Assembly: GCA_902495325.1 (NCBI GenBank)
Contig: CABUWK010000013.1
Coordinates: 1-51,729, forward strand
Origin: an uncultured Acidiphilium sp.
Lineage (GTDB): Bacteria > Bacillota > Clostridia > Christensenellales > Borkfalkiaceae
Direction of reading: 5' to 3'
Length of the DNA stretch: 51,729 nucleotides
The notes beneath the pieces were generated by a model that saw only the letters and a program-made list of their open reading frames with translations, was not told the origin of the DNA and made no database searches. Shown here piece after piece: positions 8,231 through 17,241 of the stretch (position 1 is the first letter of the stretch; every line of letters starts with the position of its first letter). The position numbers and the translations under genes are program-made.

Positions 8231-8257
8231 ATTTGGGCATAACGCGGGCTTTGTCAG

Positions 8258-8286
8258 TTTACATTTCCGGAAAAAAATGATATAAT
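8258..8286 (+). promoter_or_regulatory. sigma-A promoter upstream of the activase operon
   Basis: TTTACA, 17-bp spacer, TATAAT. The predicted start near 8293 falls just before a terminator-like hairpin. Confidence 0.6.
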
Positions 8287-8298
8287 AAACAGCGTATG

Positions 8299-8331
8299 AT
8301 GGGGAATTTCGATAATTCCCCATTTCTTTTT
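8299..8331 (+). terminator. hairpin terminator or attenuator
   Basis: Perfect 10-bp stem ATGGGGAATT / AATTCCCCAT with a 5-base loop, followed by TTCTTTTT. It may end the tetR transcript. Because a promoter ends just before it, it could also attenuate transcription into 8426-13374. Confidence 0.7.
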
Positions 8332-8425
8332 GACGGGAAATTTTTATTTTTCTCCCGCGCCCTCGGGCGGAAAAAATGCAAAATACAGAAATAATCGACT
8401 TACAGGCAGGTTAATCGGATAAATT

Positions 8426-9727
8426 ATGACGATAGATTTTACGCCGCAGATGAAAAAAGAATATACCATTCTGTCCCCCGGGATCTTCCCCACCCATATG
8501 GAGCTGATCTCGGAAATTTTCCGGCAGTTCGGCTATAACTTCAAAGTTCTCGACTACGAAGGGAAAAAAGTGATCGACACGGGTCTGAAATATCTTCACA
8601 ACGATATGTGTTACCCCGCCGTATGCACGGTCGGGCAGCAGCTTTACGCCCTGACCTGCGGCGATTACGATCCGCACAAGTGCGCCCTCATTCAGTTTCA
8701 GACGGGCGGCGGTTGCCGCGCGTCCAACTATATCTGCCTTCTCCGCAAAGCCCTTAAAAACATGGGGATGGAATACGTACCCGTAATTTCCCTCAGTTTC
8801 GGCGGATTCGAAAAATACAGCGGTTTCAAAATCACCCCGCTGATGATCCTTTGCGCCATGCGCTCCATCGTATACGGAGACATGCTCCTTCTCCTGAAAA
8901 ACCAGACGCTCCCCTACGAGGTACATAAAGGCGACACCGAAAAGCTCGTGAAAAAATGGGTAACGGAGCTCACGTCGCAGTTCCGCCGCAAAAAAGGGCT
9001 TACGGGAAGATCGATGAGAAAGAATCTCGCGGCGATCGCCAAAGATTTCCACGAGATCGAGCGGGAAGACAAAAAGCTGAAAAAAGTGGGGATCGTGGGA
9101 GAAATTTACGTAAAGTATTCCTCGTTCGGCAATAACGGGCTTGAAAAATTCCTGCTGTCGCAGGGATGCGAATACATGGTTCCCGGCGTGCTCGGTTTCT
9201 TCCAGTATTGCTTCGCAAACAACGAAACGGACTATCTGTACTACGGCGGAAAACGCTCGAACGTATTCCTCGGGAAAAAGGTCGAAAAGCTGGGAGATAA
9301 GTGGGATAACGACCTTATAGAGGCACTTAAGCCCTATCCGGAATTTGTTGCGCCCGTCTCTTTCGAAAGGGTGAAACAGCTTGCGGACACCGTGATCGAC
9401 CGCGGCGTAAAGATGGGCGAAGGATGGCTTCTTCCGGGCGAAGTCTGCGAGCTGATCGAAAAGGGATACACCAATATCGTGTGCGCACAGCCTTTCGGAT
9501 GCCTTCCCAACCATATCGTGGCGAAGGGCACGATCCGAAAGCTCCGCGAGCTGTATCCGGACGCAAATATTTTCCCCGTCGATTACGACGCGGGCGCATC
9601 CAAAGTAAACCAGGAAAACAGGATCAAGCTGATGCTCGCGATCGCCGACGAGGAAGAGGAAGAGCGGCAGAAAAAAGAACAAAAAACGGAAGAGGAGGAT
9701 TCGGAACGTGAAATCGCTGGGGCTTGA
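8426..9727 (+). CDS. 2-hydroxyacyl-CoA dehydratase-like protein (HgdB/activase-associated family)
   Basis: 433 residues. Similar to the D-component-like part of the large acyl-CoA dehydratase activase proteins of Firmicutes. Cysteines that could bind Fe-S clusters occur in NDMCYPAVCTVGQ (about 58-70), GGGCRASNYICL (about 92-103), QYCFANNE (about 251) and QPFGCLPNHIVAKG (about 352). The tail is a charged low-complexity Glu/Lys stretch. The gene overlaps the activase gene by 20 bases, so the two are co-translated. In many relatives both parts are one protein of about 1400 residues; here they are separate and reversed in order. The substrate is unknown. Confidence 0.82.
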   Translation: MTIDFTPQMKKEYTILSPGIFPTHMELISEIFRQFGYNFKVLDYEGKKVIDTGLKYLHNDMCYPAVCTVGQQLYALTCGDYDPHKCALIQFQTGGGCRASNYICLLRKALKNMGMEYVPVISLSFGGFEKYSGFKITPLMILCAMRSIVYGDMLLLLKNQTLPYEVHKGDTEKLVKKWVTELTSQFRRKKGLTGRSMRKNLAAIAKDFHEIEREDKKLKKVGIVGEIYVKYSSFGNNGLEKFLLSQGCEYMVPGVLGFFQYCFANNETDYLYYGGKRSNVFLGKKVEKLGDKWDNDLIEALKPYPEFVAPVSFERVKQLADTVIDRGVKMGEGWLLPGEVCELIEKGYTNIVCAQPFGCLPNHIVAKGTIRKLRELYPDANIFPVDYDAGASKVNQENRIKLMLAIADEEEEERQKKEQKTEEEDSEREIAGA

Positions 9728-12650
9728 CGTCGGCTCGACCACTTTGAAATGCGTGGTTTTAGACGAAAACAAGAATATACTTTATTCCGTTTATAAAAGG
9801 CATTTATCCCGTATCCCGGAAAAAATTTCGGAGATCGCCGCCGACTTGATAGAAAAATTCGGAAACGAAGCGTTCTCCGTCGCATTGTCCGGTTCGGCGG
9901 GAATGGGGATCGCGGAAAAATCCGATCTGCCGTTCGTACAGGAAGTTTACGCCGAACAGATCGCCGTCAAAAACCTGCAGAAGGGAACGGACGTCGTGAT
10001 CGAACTCGGCGGCGAGGACGCGAAGATCCTCTTTCTGACCGGCGGTTTCGAAATGAGGATGAACGGCACGTGCGCAGGCGGAACGGGCGCTTTCATCGAC
10101 CAGATGGCGTCCCTTCTGAAGGTGACTCCGACCGAACTGAACGAACTTGCCGAACGGGCGCAGAAGGTTTACTGCATCGCTTCCCGTTGCGGCGTATTCG
10201 CCAAGTCCGACGTGCAACCCCTTCTGAATCAGGGGGCGAGACGAGAAGACATCGCCGCAGGCATTTTCCACGCCGTCGTTTCGCAGACGGTAGCGGGGCT
10301 CGCTCAGGGGCGCGAGATCAAAGGCAACGTTCTCTATCTCGGCGGTCCGCTCACCTTCTTCCCCTATCTCAGAAAAGCCTTTGACGAAGTTCTGAGATCA
10401 AACGGCGTTCTTCCCGCAAACTCCCTTTATTACGTTGCCCTCGGCGCGTGCTTTGCGAGCGTGGGAAAACCCCTCAACGCCGACGAGATCACGGAAGTTT
10501 TCAACCGCAAGTCGAAAGAGATCGCTTTCCGCAACGTCGATCCCCTCTTCCGTTCGGAAGAAGAATACGAAGAATTCCGCCTTCGCCACGAAAAGGCGCA
10601 GGAAGGGATCTCCGAACTTTCCGAGCCGAAAAAAGAAATGGCGCTCGGGATCGACGCCGGTTCCACTACGGTAAAACTGCTTTTATCCGACGCGGACGGC
10701 AACATTTTCCGCCCCTTTTATTCCTCCAACAACGGCAATCCCGTTCCCCTCGTAAAAAAATATCTCGAGGAGATCTATCGGGACTATCCCGACGTGAAAA
10801 TCGTCGCGTCCGCGGTAACGGGATACGGCGAAAATATGATACGAAACGCTTTCGGCGTCGATTTCGGCATCGTGGAAACGGTGGCGCATTACACCGCCGC
10901 CAAAAAATTCCGCCCGAACGTGGACTTCATTCTCGACATCGGCGGGCAGGACATCAAGTGCTTTAAAATCCGTAACGACGCGATCGACAGTCTGTACCTG
11001 AACGAGGCTTGCTCCTCCGGATGCGGTTCTTTTTTGCAGACGTTCGCATCCGCGCTCGGCTATACGCCGGCGGAATTTGCCCGTCTCGCACTGTTTGCCG
11101 ATCACCCCGTAGATCTCGGCTCCCGCTGTACGGTATTCATGAACAGCTCGGTAAAACAGGCGCAGAAGGACGGCGCGTCGGTAGAAAACATCGCCGCGGG
11201 GCTTGCCGTCAGCGTGGTGAAAAACGCCTTATATAAAGTGATCCGTTGTTCGGACGGAAAAAACCTCGGCAAAAACGTAGTCGTTCAGGGCGGCACGTTC
11301 AAAAGCGACGCCGTACTGCGCGCTTTCGAACAGGAGATCGGCTCGAACGTCATCCGCCCCGCCCTTGCGGAGCTGATGGGAGCTTACGGCTGCGCCCTCT
11401 ATGCCCTTTCGCACAGAAAAGAAACTTCTTCTCTTCTTTCGGCGGAAGAGCTGAAAACTTTCGTTCACGACGTGAAAAGCGTTACCTGTCAGGGGTGCAC
11501 CAATCACTGCAATCTCACGGTGAACAATTTCGGAAAGGGAAGAGTATTCATCGCGGGCAACCGCTGTTCCAAGGGACTGGGCAAGGCGGCGACGAAATCG
11601 GAACCCGATCTGTACGAATATAAACTCTCCCTTCTTTCCGCTTACAAAAAGAACGAAAAAACGGGAAACGGCAAGACGGTCGGATTACCCATGGCGTTGA
11701 ATTTTTACGAACTTCTCCCCTTCTGGCATACTTTCTTAAGCCGCCTCGGATTCAACGTGATCGTGTCCCCTTTCTCCACGCGCGATCTGTACACAAAAGG
11801 ACAGCACACCATTCCTTCGGATACCGCATGCTACCCGGCAAAGCTCGTTCACGGACATATAGAGTGGCTTCTGGAGCAAAAACCCGATTTCATTTTCTAT
11901 CCCGACATGAGTTACAATATCGACGAAGGCTTAGGTCTCAACCACTTCAACTGCCCGGTCGTCGCCTATTATCCGCAGGTGCTTAAAATGAACGTGCCGG
12001 GGCTTGACGAATCGAGTTTTATCTGCGACTTTTTAAGCCTTGCCGACAAAAAGCAGTTTGCAAAGCGGGTGCGCGCGGTTTTTGCCGGGCACGGCTTAAA
12101 CTTCACGGCGAAAGAGATCTCTCTCGCCGCCGCCGCGGCTTATGCCGAATACGACGGTTATCTCTCCTCGATCCGGAAAACGGCGGCAGAATACGTCGAG
12201 CGGGCGAAAAAAGAAGGAAAACCGGTCATCGTGCTTGCCGGCAGACCGTATCACGTCGATCCCGAGATCAACCACGGGATCCACTCTCTCATCGCCGGCA
12301 TGGGCGCGTACGTCGTATCGGAAGACGGATTATCGGATAAGGTTGCCCCCTTCCCCGTAAAGGTCCGCAACCAGTGGACGTACCACGCAAGGCTTTACGC
12401 CGCGGCAAAATTCGTCGCGGAGGCACCGTCCGATCTCGATATCGCCCTCGTTCAGCTCGTTTCGTTCGGCTGCGGAGTCGACGCGATCACCACGGACGAA
12501 GTCCGTTCGATCATCGAAGACTCGGGCAAGGTTTACACGCAGCTTAAAATCGACGAAATTTCCAATATGGGGGCGGTCACGATCCGTCTCCGCAGCCTGT
12601 TCGCCGTCATGAACGACAAACACAAAGGAGAAACGAACCATGTTTCATGA
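9708..12650 (+). CDS. acyl-CoA dehydratase activase, duplicated BadF/BcrA domain plus DUF2229-like region
   Basis: 980 residues from a GTG at 9708, chosen because AGGAGG lies 9 bases upstream and the N-terminus begins LGLDVGSTTLKCVV, the ATP-binding motif of the ASKHA activase fold. A second copy begins near 308 (LGIDAGSTTVKLLL). Each copy has a cluster-cysteine loop (CAGGTGAFIDQMA near 122; CSSGCGSFLQTFA near 434) that would ligate a [4Fe-4S] cluster and pass an ATP-driven electron. From about 595 a Cys-rich segment (TCQGCTNHCNL) leads into the DUF2229-like C-terminal region. It would energise a radical dehydratase-type partner, probably the protein encoded just upstream. It overlaps plsY by 11 bases. 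Confidence 0.9.
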   Translation: MKSLGLDVGSTTLKCVVLDENKNILYSVYKRHLSRIPEKISEIAADLIEKFGNEAFSVALSGSAGMGIAEKSDLPFVQEVYAEQIAVKNLQKGTDVVIELGGEDAKILFLTGGFEMRMNGTCAGGTGAFIDQMASLLKVTPTELNELAERAQKVYCIASRCGVFAKSDVQPLLNQGARREDIAAGIFHAVVSQTVAGLAQGREIKGNVLYLGGPLTFFPYLRKAFDEVLRSNGVLPANSLYYVALGACFASVGKPLNADEITEVFNRKSKEIAFRNVDPLFRSEEEYEEFRLRHEKAQEGISELSEPKKEMALGIDAGSTTVKLLLSDADGNIFRPFYSSNNGNPVPLVKKYLEEIYRDYPDVKIVASAVTGYGENMIRNAFGVDFGIVETVAHYTAAKKFRPNVDFILDIGGQDIKCFKIRNDAIDSLYLNEACSSGCGSFLQTFASALGYTPAEFARLALFADHPVDLGSRCTVFMNSSVKQAQKDGASVENIAAGLAVSVVKNALYKVIRCSDGKNLGKNVVVQGGTFKSDAVLRAFEQEIGSNVIRPALAELMGAYGCALYALSHRKETSSLLSAEELKTFVHDVKSVTCQGCTNHCNLTVNNFGKGRVFIAGNRCSKGLGKAATKSEPDLYEYKLSLLSAYKKNEKTGNGKTVGLPMALNFYELLPFWHTFLSRLGFNVIVSPFSTRDLYTKGQHTIPSDTACYPAKLVHGHIEWLLEQKPDFIFYPDMSYNIDEGLGLNHFNCPVVAYYPQVLKMNVPGLDESSFICDFLSLADKKQFAKRVRAVFAGHGLNFTAKEISLAAAAAYAEYDGYLSSIRKTAAEYVERAKKEGKPVIVLAGRPYHVDPEINHGIHSLIAGMGAYVVSEDGLSDKVAPFPVKVRNQWTYHARLYAAAKFVAEAPSDLDIALVQLVSFGCGVDAITTDEVRSIIEDSGKVYTQLKIDEISNMGAVTIRLRSLFAVMNDKHKGETNHVS

Positions 12651-13374
12651 AGGAACCATAGCCCTTTCCGCCGCCTTTCTCGCCCTCTTTCCGGTCGCGG
12701 CGTATCTGATCGGAGGCATCAACCCCGCGATCGTCCTTTCCAACCTGATCTATCATAAAGATATCCGTACCGTCGGCAGCAAAAACCCGGGGTTTACGAA
12801 TTTCAAACGGGTTTTCGGCAGTAAATATGCCTGGTTCGTTTTCTTTCTCGATATCGGAAAATCCGCGCTTGTATGCGGGCTTGCGAAATGGCTGTTCGGT
12901 CGTTATTTCGGCGAAGGTCAATTCGGCGTCGCATACACCGGGCTTTTCGCCATGCTCGGGCATTCTTACCCCGTATGGTATCGCTTCAAAGGCGGAAAAG
13001 GATTTCTCGTTGCCGCCGCGGCGATCTGGTTTATCGACTGGCGCGTCGCGCTGATCGCCACGGTCATCATGCTCACCCTGCTTTTTACCGTCAGGTTCAT
13101 GTCCCTTTCGGTGATCGTCGCGGGATTCTCCTGCCCGATCTCCCTCGCCTGTTTCGGTTTCGAAGGGGGATGGGTAACGATGAACGTCGCAACGTTTGTC
13201 TGCGTCGTTCTCGCAGTACTTCTGATGACCTATCGCCACAAAGCGAATATCAAACGGCTTTTCGCCGGAACGGAATCGAAATTCTCCCTCTTCTCCAAAA
13301 AAGAGAAAACTCCGGAAAAGACAGACGCGAAAGCGGAATCGGAAACGCAGCCTTCCGACGAAAGCCGGAATTAA
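12640..13374 (+). CDS. plsY: PlsY-type glycerol-3-phosphate acyltransferase
   Basis: 244 residues with ATG start behind AAAGGAG. PlsY is a polytopic membrane enzyme that transfers an acyl group from acyl-phosphate to glycerol-3-phosphate, the first step of phospholipid synthesis. Visible family motifs are SKNPGFTNFKRVFG (about 47-60), GHSYPVWYRFKGGKGF (about 106-121) and several hydrophobic segments. The charged tail (about 200-244, Lys/Glu/Ser) is longer than usual. It overlaps the activase gene, so it is probably transcribed with it, and ends at the terminator at 13391-13466. Confidence 0.9.
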   Translation: MFHEGTIALSAAFLALFPVAAYLIGGINPAIVLSNLIYHKDIRTVGSKNPGFTNFKRVFGSKYAWFVFFLDIGKSALVCGLAKWLFGRYFGEGQFGVAYTGLFAMLGHSYPVWYRFKGGKGFLVAAAAIWFIDWRVALIATVIMLTLLFTVRFMSLSVIVAGFSCPISLACFGFEGGWVTMNVATFVCVVLAVLLMTYRHKANIKRLFAGTESKFSLFSKKEKTPEKTDAKAESETQPSDESRN

Positions 13375-13390
13375 TAACAGACGAAAAAGA

Positions 13391-13466
13391 ACCCTCTTGC
13401 AGCCATTGATATGCCCCCTGAAGTTTCCGACTTTTGGGGCACCTATCACGTTGCAAGAGGGTTTTT
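13391..13466 (+). terminator. rho-independent terminator with an insert in its loop
   Basis: CCCTCTTGCA (from 13392) pairs with TGCAAGAGGG (to 13461) and a run of T's follows. The loop is about 50 bases and contains the palindromic segment 13407-13448. Confidence 0.7.
13407..13448. mobile_element. 42-bp palindrome resembling fused IS3-type ends
   Basis: The left arm reads TGATATGCCCCCTGAAGT. The right arm, reverse-complemented, reads TGATAGGTGCCCCAAAAGT. Both resemble the IS3-like left end at 51612 (TGATATGCACCCCAAAAGTT). No transposase lies between. It may be a minimal remnant of two terminal repeats. Confidence 0.45.
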
Positions 13467-13695
13467 TATCTGCCGCATATTTTACAAAAATACGCGACGA
13501 TTTGTGTTATCTTCAACCTTTCCGACCCGCCTTTGAATCCCGGAAAGCGGCGATGCCGGATACGCGGACAAAAAAAGACGACCGTAACCGAAGTTACAGC
13601 CGCCAAAATTAAGGGGGGATTATGGGCTAATGAATGTACCCATAGTATAACAAACGATTGTGATAAGAATATGACGGTACAATAAAATATATTTC
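13467..13695. other. intergenic region, no gene seen
   Basis: It separates the converging plsY and lysC genes. A weak hairpin (ATGGGC...GTACCCAT near 13622-13643) is the only structure noted. Confidence 0.4.
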
Positions 13696-14949
13696 TTATT
13701 CCGAAAAGCCGTTGCCTGAAAGAATTTGATAACACGCCTTTTCCGCGGCGTCGGCATTATCCTCCGCAACGCAGATCGTCAGCCCGTGTTTTCCGAGCCT
13801 TTCCGAGAGAACGCAAACATTATTTTTTTCGATAAAATGGGAAATTTTCACTCCAAGCTCTCTCGAAGGGACAAAGAGTAACCGCACGGGAGAAATGATT
13901 TCCGCGCCGGACGCGCCGAAATCGGAGAACAAATCCGCCGCGCCCGCGCCGCGCGCCTTTCCGATAAATTCCGCCTCGTCCTCGAGGAATGAGAAAGAAT
14001 AAAAATCCGCTTGTTTTCCCGAAATTTCCGCGCATTTTTTCAGAAAAGTTCTCCCTTTTCCCGGTGTGCGCAATCTTACATAAAAACAGTCCGGAAGAAA
14101 CGCCGCCGCGCGACAGTCGGATTTGCACTCCTCTTTCACGGTTGTTCCGATCGCTTTTCGAAAAGTATTCTCCACGCGCACGGAGATCCCCGTGCCGACA
14201 AGGGGAAGTACGCTGTCCGGGTGCAAAACTCCCGCGCCGAACTCGCCGAGCCTCCGCGCGTTGTCAAAGGAGATCTCGGGCAGAACGGATGCGGACGGAT
14301 TGCGTTTGGGGTCGCTGTCGTAAAAGCCGTCCACGTCGGTAAAATTATAGTATACGTCCGCCCGCAAAGCCCTCGCGACGACAGCCCCCGTATAATCGCT
14401 TCCCCCGCGGGAAAAGGTTCTGATTCTGCCGTCCGCATCCGCGCCGTAAAACCCGCCGATCACAAACCTTCCCTTTTCCCGGTATTTTTCGCGGATCAGA
14501 AGTTCGGACAGTTCGGCGTCGAACGCTCCGCTTGTTCCGAACCGCATGACGTCGGCGGCTTCCGCACGGGCGTAACCGATATAAGAGGCAAACAGCTCCG
14601 ACCAGACGGCTTCCCCGCGCGAAATCAAAAAATCGAGCGTAGGCTGACAAGCAAACCCGCGCTCGATTTCTCCGAGTATTTTCATACAATCGATATTCAG
14701 TTTCAGTTTTTCCGTAACGTCCGCCGCCCGCACGATAAAAGGCATCAGACTTTTCCGCAAGTCCTCGCCCCGCGAAATTTTTCCGTAAGCCCCGATCAGC
14801 ATGTCGGTGATTTTCGGTTCGCGCCCGCGCGCCCCGCCCGCGGATACGACGATCGCTTCCGCCCGATTTATCTCCCGTAGCCGCATGGCTGCCGTCGCCA
14901 TTTCTTCCGCAGAAGCAAGCGACGAGCCGCCGAATTTCGCCACGATCAT
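13696..14949 (-). CDS. lysC: aspartate kinase
   Basis: 417 residues from the ATG at 14949, which overlaps the TGA of the small upstream ORF. Aspartate kinase phosphorylates aspartate, the first step to lysine, threonine, methionine and diaminopimelate. The N-terminal motif is IVAKFGGSSLAS; the substrate/ATP regions are seen in FLISRGEAVWSELFASYIG and FSRGGSDYTGAVVARAL. The C-terminal ~140 residues form a divergent regulatory (ACT-like) region. It follows cdaA and a 36-residue membrane peptide gene in the same direction with overlap, so it is probably transcribed with them. Confidence 0.92.
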   Translation of the reverse strand: MIVAKFGGSSLASAEEMATAAMRLREINRAEAIVVSAGGARGREPKITDMLIGAYGKISRGEDLRKSLMPFIVRAADVTEKLKLNIDCMKILGEIERGFACQPTLDFLISRGEAVWSELFASYIGYARAEAADVMRFGTSGAFDAELSELLIREKYREKGRFVIGGFYGADADGRIRTFSRGGSDYTGAVVARALRADVYYNFTDVDGFYDSDPKRNPSASVLPEISFDNARRLGEFGAGVLHPDSVLPLVGTGISVRVENTFRKAIGTTVKEECKSDCRAAAFLPDCFYVRLRTPGKGRTFLKKCAEISGKQADFYSFSFLEDEAEFIGKARGAGAADLFSDFGASGAEIISPVRLLFVPSRELGVKISHFIEKNNVCVLSERLGKHGLTICVAEDNADAAEKACYQILSGNGFSE

Positions 14950-15059
14950 CAATATTTCATGACCACGTAAACAAATACGGCAAGCACGGCAGCGATGATC
15001 ACGGTAAAGATCACCTTTCCCGCGCCGGGTTTTCTTTTTTCGTTCGTTTCGTTTTTCAT
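14949..15059 (-). CDS. 36-residue single-pass membrane peptide
   Basis: ATG at 15057-15059 with GGAGG 8 bases upstream. A short charged N-terminus (KNETNEKRKPGAGK) is followed by one membrane helix (VIFTVIIAAVLAVFVYVV) and the end MKY. The stop TGA overlaps the lysC start. The good ribosome site and tight packing between cdaA and lysC argue it is translated. No family recognised. Confidence 0.65.
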   Translation of the reverse strand: MKNETNEKRKPGAGKVIFTVIIAAVLAVFVYVVMKY

Positions 15060-15093
15060 TGCTCGTTACCTCCGATTTTCGCCGTAAAACGAA

Positions 15094-15924
15094 TTACTGC
15101 TTCTCTCCGAGAAGATCCTGCCAATAATATTCCTTCAGCGTCTGGCGAAGCATTTCGGAATCGGCATAACGCTTGATTTTTCCGCCCTGCGCGATCGAAA
15201 TGATCCCCGTTTCTTCGGAAACGATGAGAGAAGTCACGTTGATGGTTTCCGTAATGCCGATGCCCGCGCGGTGGCGCGTTCCGAGATCCTGCGGCAGATT
15301 GATCTCCTGCGAAAGGGGAAGGAAGCACCCCGCCGCCTGAATGCGGGATCCGTTGATGACCATCGCCCCGTCGTGAAGGGGGGTTTTCGGGAAGAAAATA
15401 CTTTCGATCAATGCGGATGAAATATCCGAATCGATCACCACGCCGCTGTCAATCACCGTTTTGGGCAGGTTGCCGTTTCCGAGAATGATCAGGGCGCCGA
15501 CGTCGTTTTTGGACATATTCTGCAAAGCCTTCACGATCTCGTCGATACAGACGTTCACGTTAGGATCTCCCGCCACGCCTTTTTCCACGTGTCTGATCTC
15601 CAACCCTTTTTTATTGCCGATATCCCAGATATCCCGCTTAATTTCCGTGGCGAACAGTACGACGACCGCCAGGATAAACAGCAACGGGATCATAAAGTAT
15701 ATCACCCCGGGCGTGTTGTCTGTTTTCAGCATCATGAAAACGATGCCCGTTAAAAGCACATACACGATAAACACGATGACAAGCCCGCCCGCGTTGTTTT
15801 TCTCCATCACGCTCAACGCGTACAGAATGACCAGAAACAATACGGCGATCGTCAGTACGGCTTGCACCGGCGACGACGTGAATGCCGCGCTCGCCTTCTC
15901 CGCGAAGGTTTTAAAGCTATCCAT
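15094..15924 (-). CDS. cdaA: diadenylate cyclase CdaA
   Basis: 276 residues from the ATG at 15924, preceded by AAGGAGA; the longer reading frame upstream has no such site. CdaA makes cyclic di-AMP from two ATP at the membrane. Three N-terminal hydrophobic segments (about 15-100) precede the DisA_N cyclase domain with the catalytic DGA (HDGAMVINGS, near 195) and RHR (TRHRAGIG, near 229) motifs. Usually cdaA is followed by a YbbR/CdaR gene and glmM; here a 36-residue membrane peptide and lysC follow instead. Confidence 0.95.
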   Translation of the reverse strand: MDSFKTFAEKASAAFTSSPVQAVLTIAVLFLVILYALSVMEKNNAGGLVIVFIVYVLLTGIVFMMLKTDNTPGVIYFMIPLLFILAVVVLFATEIKRDIWDIGNKKGLEIRHVEKGVAGDPNVNVCIDEIVKALQNMSKNDVGALIILGNGNLPKTVIDSGVVIDSDISSALIESIFFPKTPLHDGAMVINGSRIQAAGCFLPLSQEINLPQDLGTRHRAGIGITETINVTSLIVSEETGIISIAQGGKIKRYADSEMLRQTLKEYYWQDLLGEKQ

Positions 15925-16114
15925 ACGATTTCTCCTTAATAACATATGCGCCGCACCGGAAAAATAGCATCGGCGCAAAGCGTTTTCGTTTTCATTTTTT
16001 ATTTTTGCCTGCTTCCCGCGCGCGGAAAAGATCACGAAAAATGTTACTATTTCCGTTTATTATTTCCGTACAAGGCTTTATCCGCAGATAGCCCGCGCCC
16101 GTAAGCTGCCCGGG

Positions 16115-17077
16115 TTAACCGACCAAAATTTCGAAAATACCGTTCCAGATCGCGCTGTCCGCCGAAACTTCGCCGCTTTTGAACTTCGCGTCGTATTCGG
16201 CGAGTTTGTCCACGACCGATTTCAGCCTTCTGGGAGAAAACCGCGCCGCCTGCTCGCGTGACTTTTTCACCGCAAATTCCTTCACCTTAAGACAAGCCGC
16301 AAGTTCCGCGTTCGTCCCTTTCGAAACGGAAACGTAAAGCATCCGTCTGAAATAGTGATACAACGAAGCGAAAAGCTTCTGCCCGTCTCCCCCTTCGAGC
16401 ATTTCGGTAAACGCCGCGTATGCCTTTTCGTATCTGCGGAAGGCAATAAAATCGACGGCTTCGAAAATGCCGTATTCCGTCTCTTTCGCACAGAGCAAAG
16501 TAACGTCTTCCGCGGTGACCGTTCCGCCGTTCCCGGCATAGGCGATCAGTTTTTCCGTTTCGCCCGCGATACGGGTCATGTCCGACTGACAATAATCGAT
16601 CAGAAGCCCAGTCGCACGGTCTTCGAAAGACACGCCGTCTTTTCCGGCGCGCACACGGATCCACCCCGCAAGCAGAGAAATATCCCCTTTCGCACAATCG
16701 ACAATCGTCACGTTGCTCTGTTTCGCGACCCCCTCGCACGGAGAAGAATCTGCGATCAGAAACACCGTCGTTTCGCACGGGGAAGAAAAATAAGAAGCCA
16801 GCTTCTTCAGATCCTGCGCAAGCGGATAATACTCTTTTACGAGAACCACCCTTTTTTCGCTCATGAAAGGATAACTCAAAAGAGCGGAAACAAGCTTTTC
16901 CGTCTCTCCTTTCAGCTCTTTTCCGTCAAACCTGGTGAGGTTGAGATCGGGCTGCGCGAGACAGGCGTTACAGATCAGTGCGATCGAACGCTCGATGAAA
17001 AAAGAATCTTCCCCCGTGATCAGATAAATCGGTTTAACGCCTTCGGCAAGGCTTTTTTTCAGTTCTCTGAATTTCAT
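16115..17077 (-). CDS. holA: DNA polymerase III subunit delta
   Basis: 320 residues from the ATG at 17077 (MKFRELKKSL), behind AAGGGAGA. The delta subunit opens the sliding clamp as part of the clamp loader. Family features: PIYLITGEDSFFIERSI near 17-33, the weakly conserved ATPase-like core (FMSEKRVVLVKEYYP) and the helical C-terminal collar region (VDKLAEYDAKFKSGEVSADSAIWNGIFEIL). comEC upstream followed by holA is a common order in Firmicutes and supports the call. Confidence 0.93.
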   Translation of the reverse strand: MKFRELKKSLAEGVKPIYLITGEDSFFIERSIALICNACLAQPDLNLTRFDGKELKGETEKLVSALLSYPFMSEKRVVLVKEYYPLAQDLKKLASYFSSPCETTVFLIADSSPCEGVAKQSNVTIVDCAKGDISLLAGWIRVRAGKDGVSFEDRATGLLIDYCQSDMTRIAGETEKLIAYAGNGGTVTAEDVTLLCAKETEYGIFEAVDFIAFRRYEKAYAAFTEMLEGGDGQKLFASLYHYFRRMLYVSVSKGTNAELAACLKVKEFAVKKSREQAARFSPRRLKSVVDKLAEYDAKFKSGEVSADSAIWNGIFEILVG

Positions 17078-17241
17078 GATTCTCCCTTTCCGCGGCGCAA
17101 AACAGAAGTCCGGCGCAACCGACGGATTTATTTTATCATTTCCGCCCGAAAAAAGCAAGAGAAAAAAATACCTTTCCGCAAAAAAGGAAACCTTTCCGCA
17201 GAAGTCCGGACATCACAACGATACGCCGCCCCGATCCGTCT

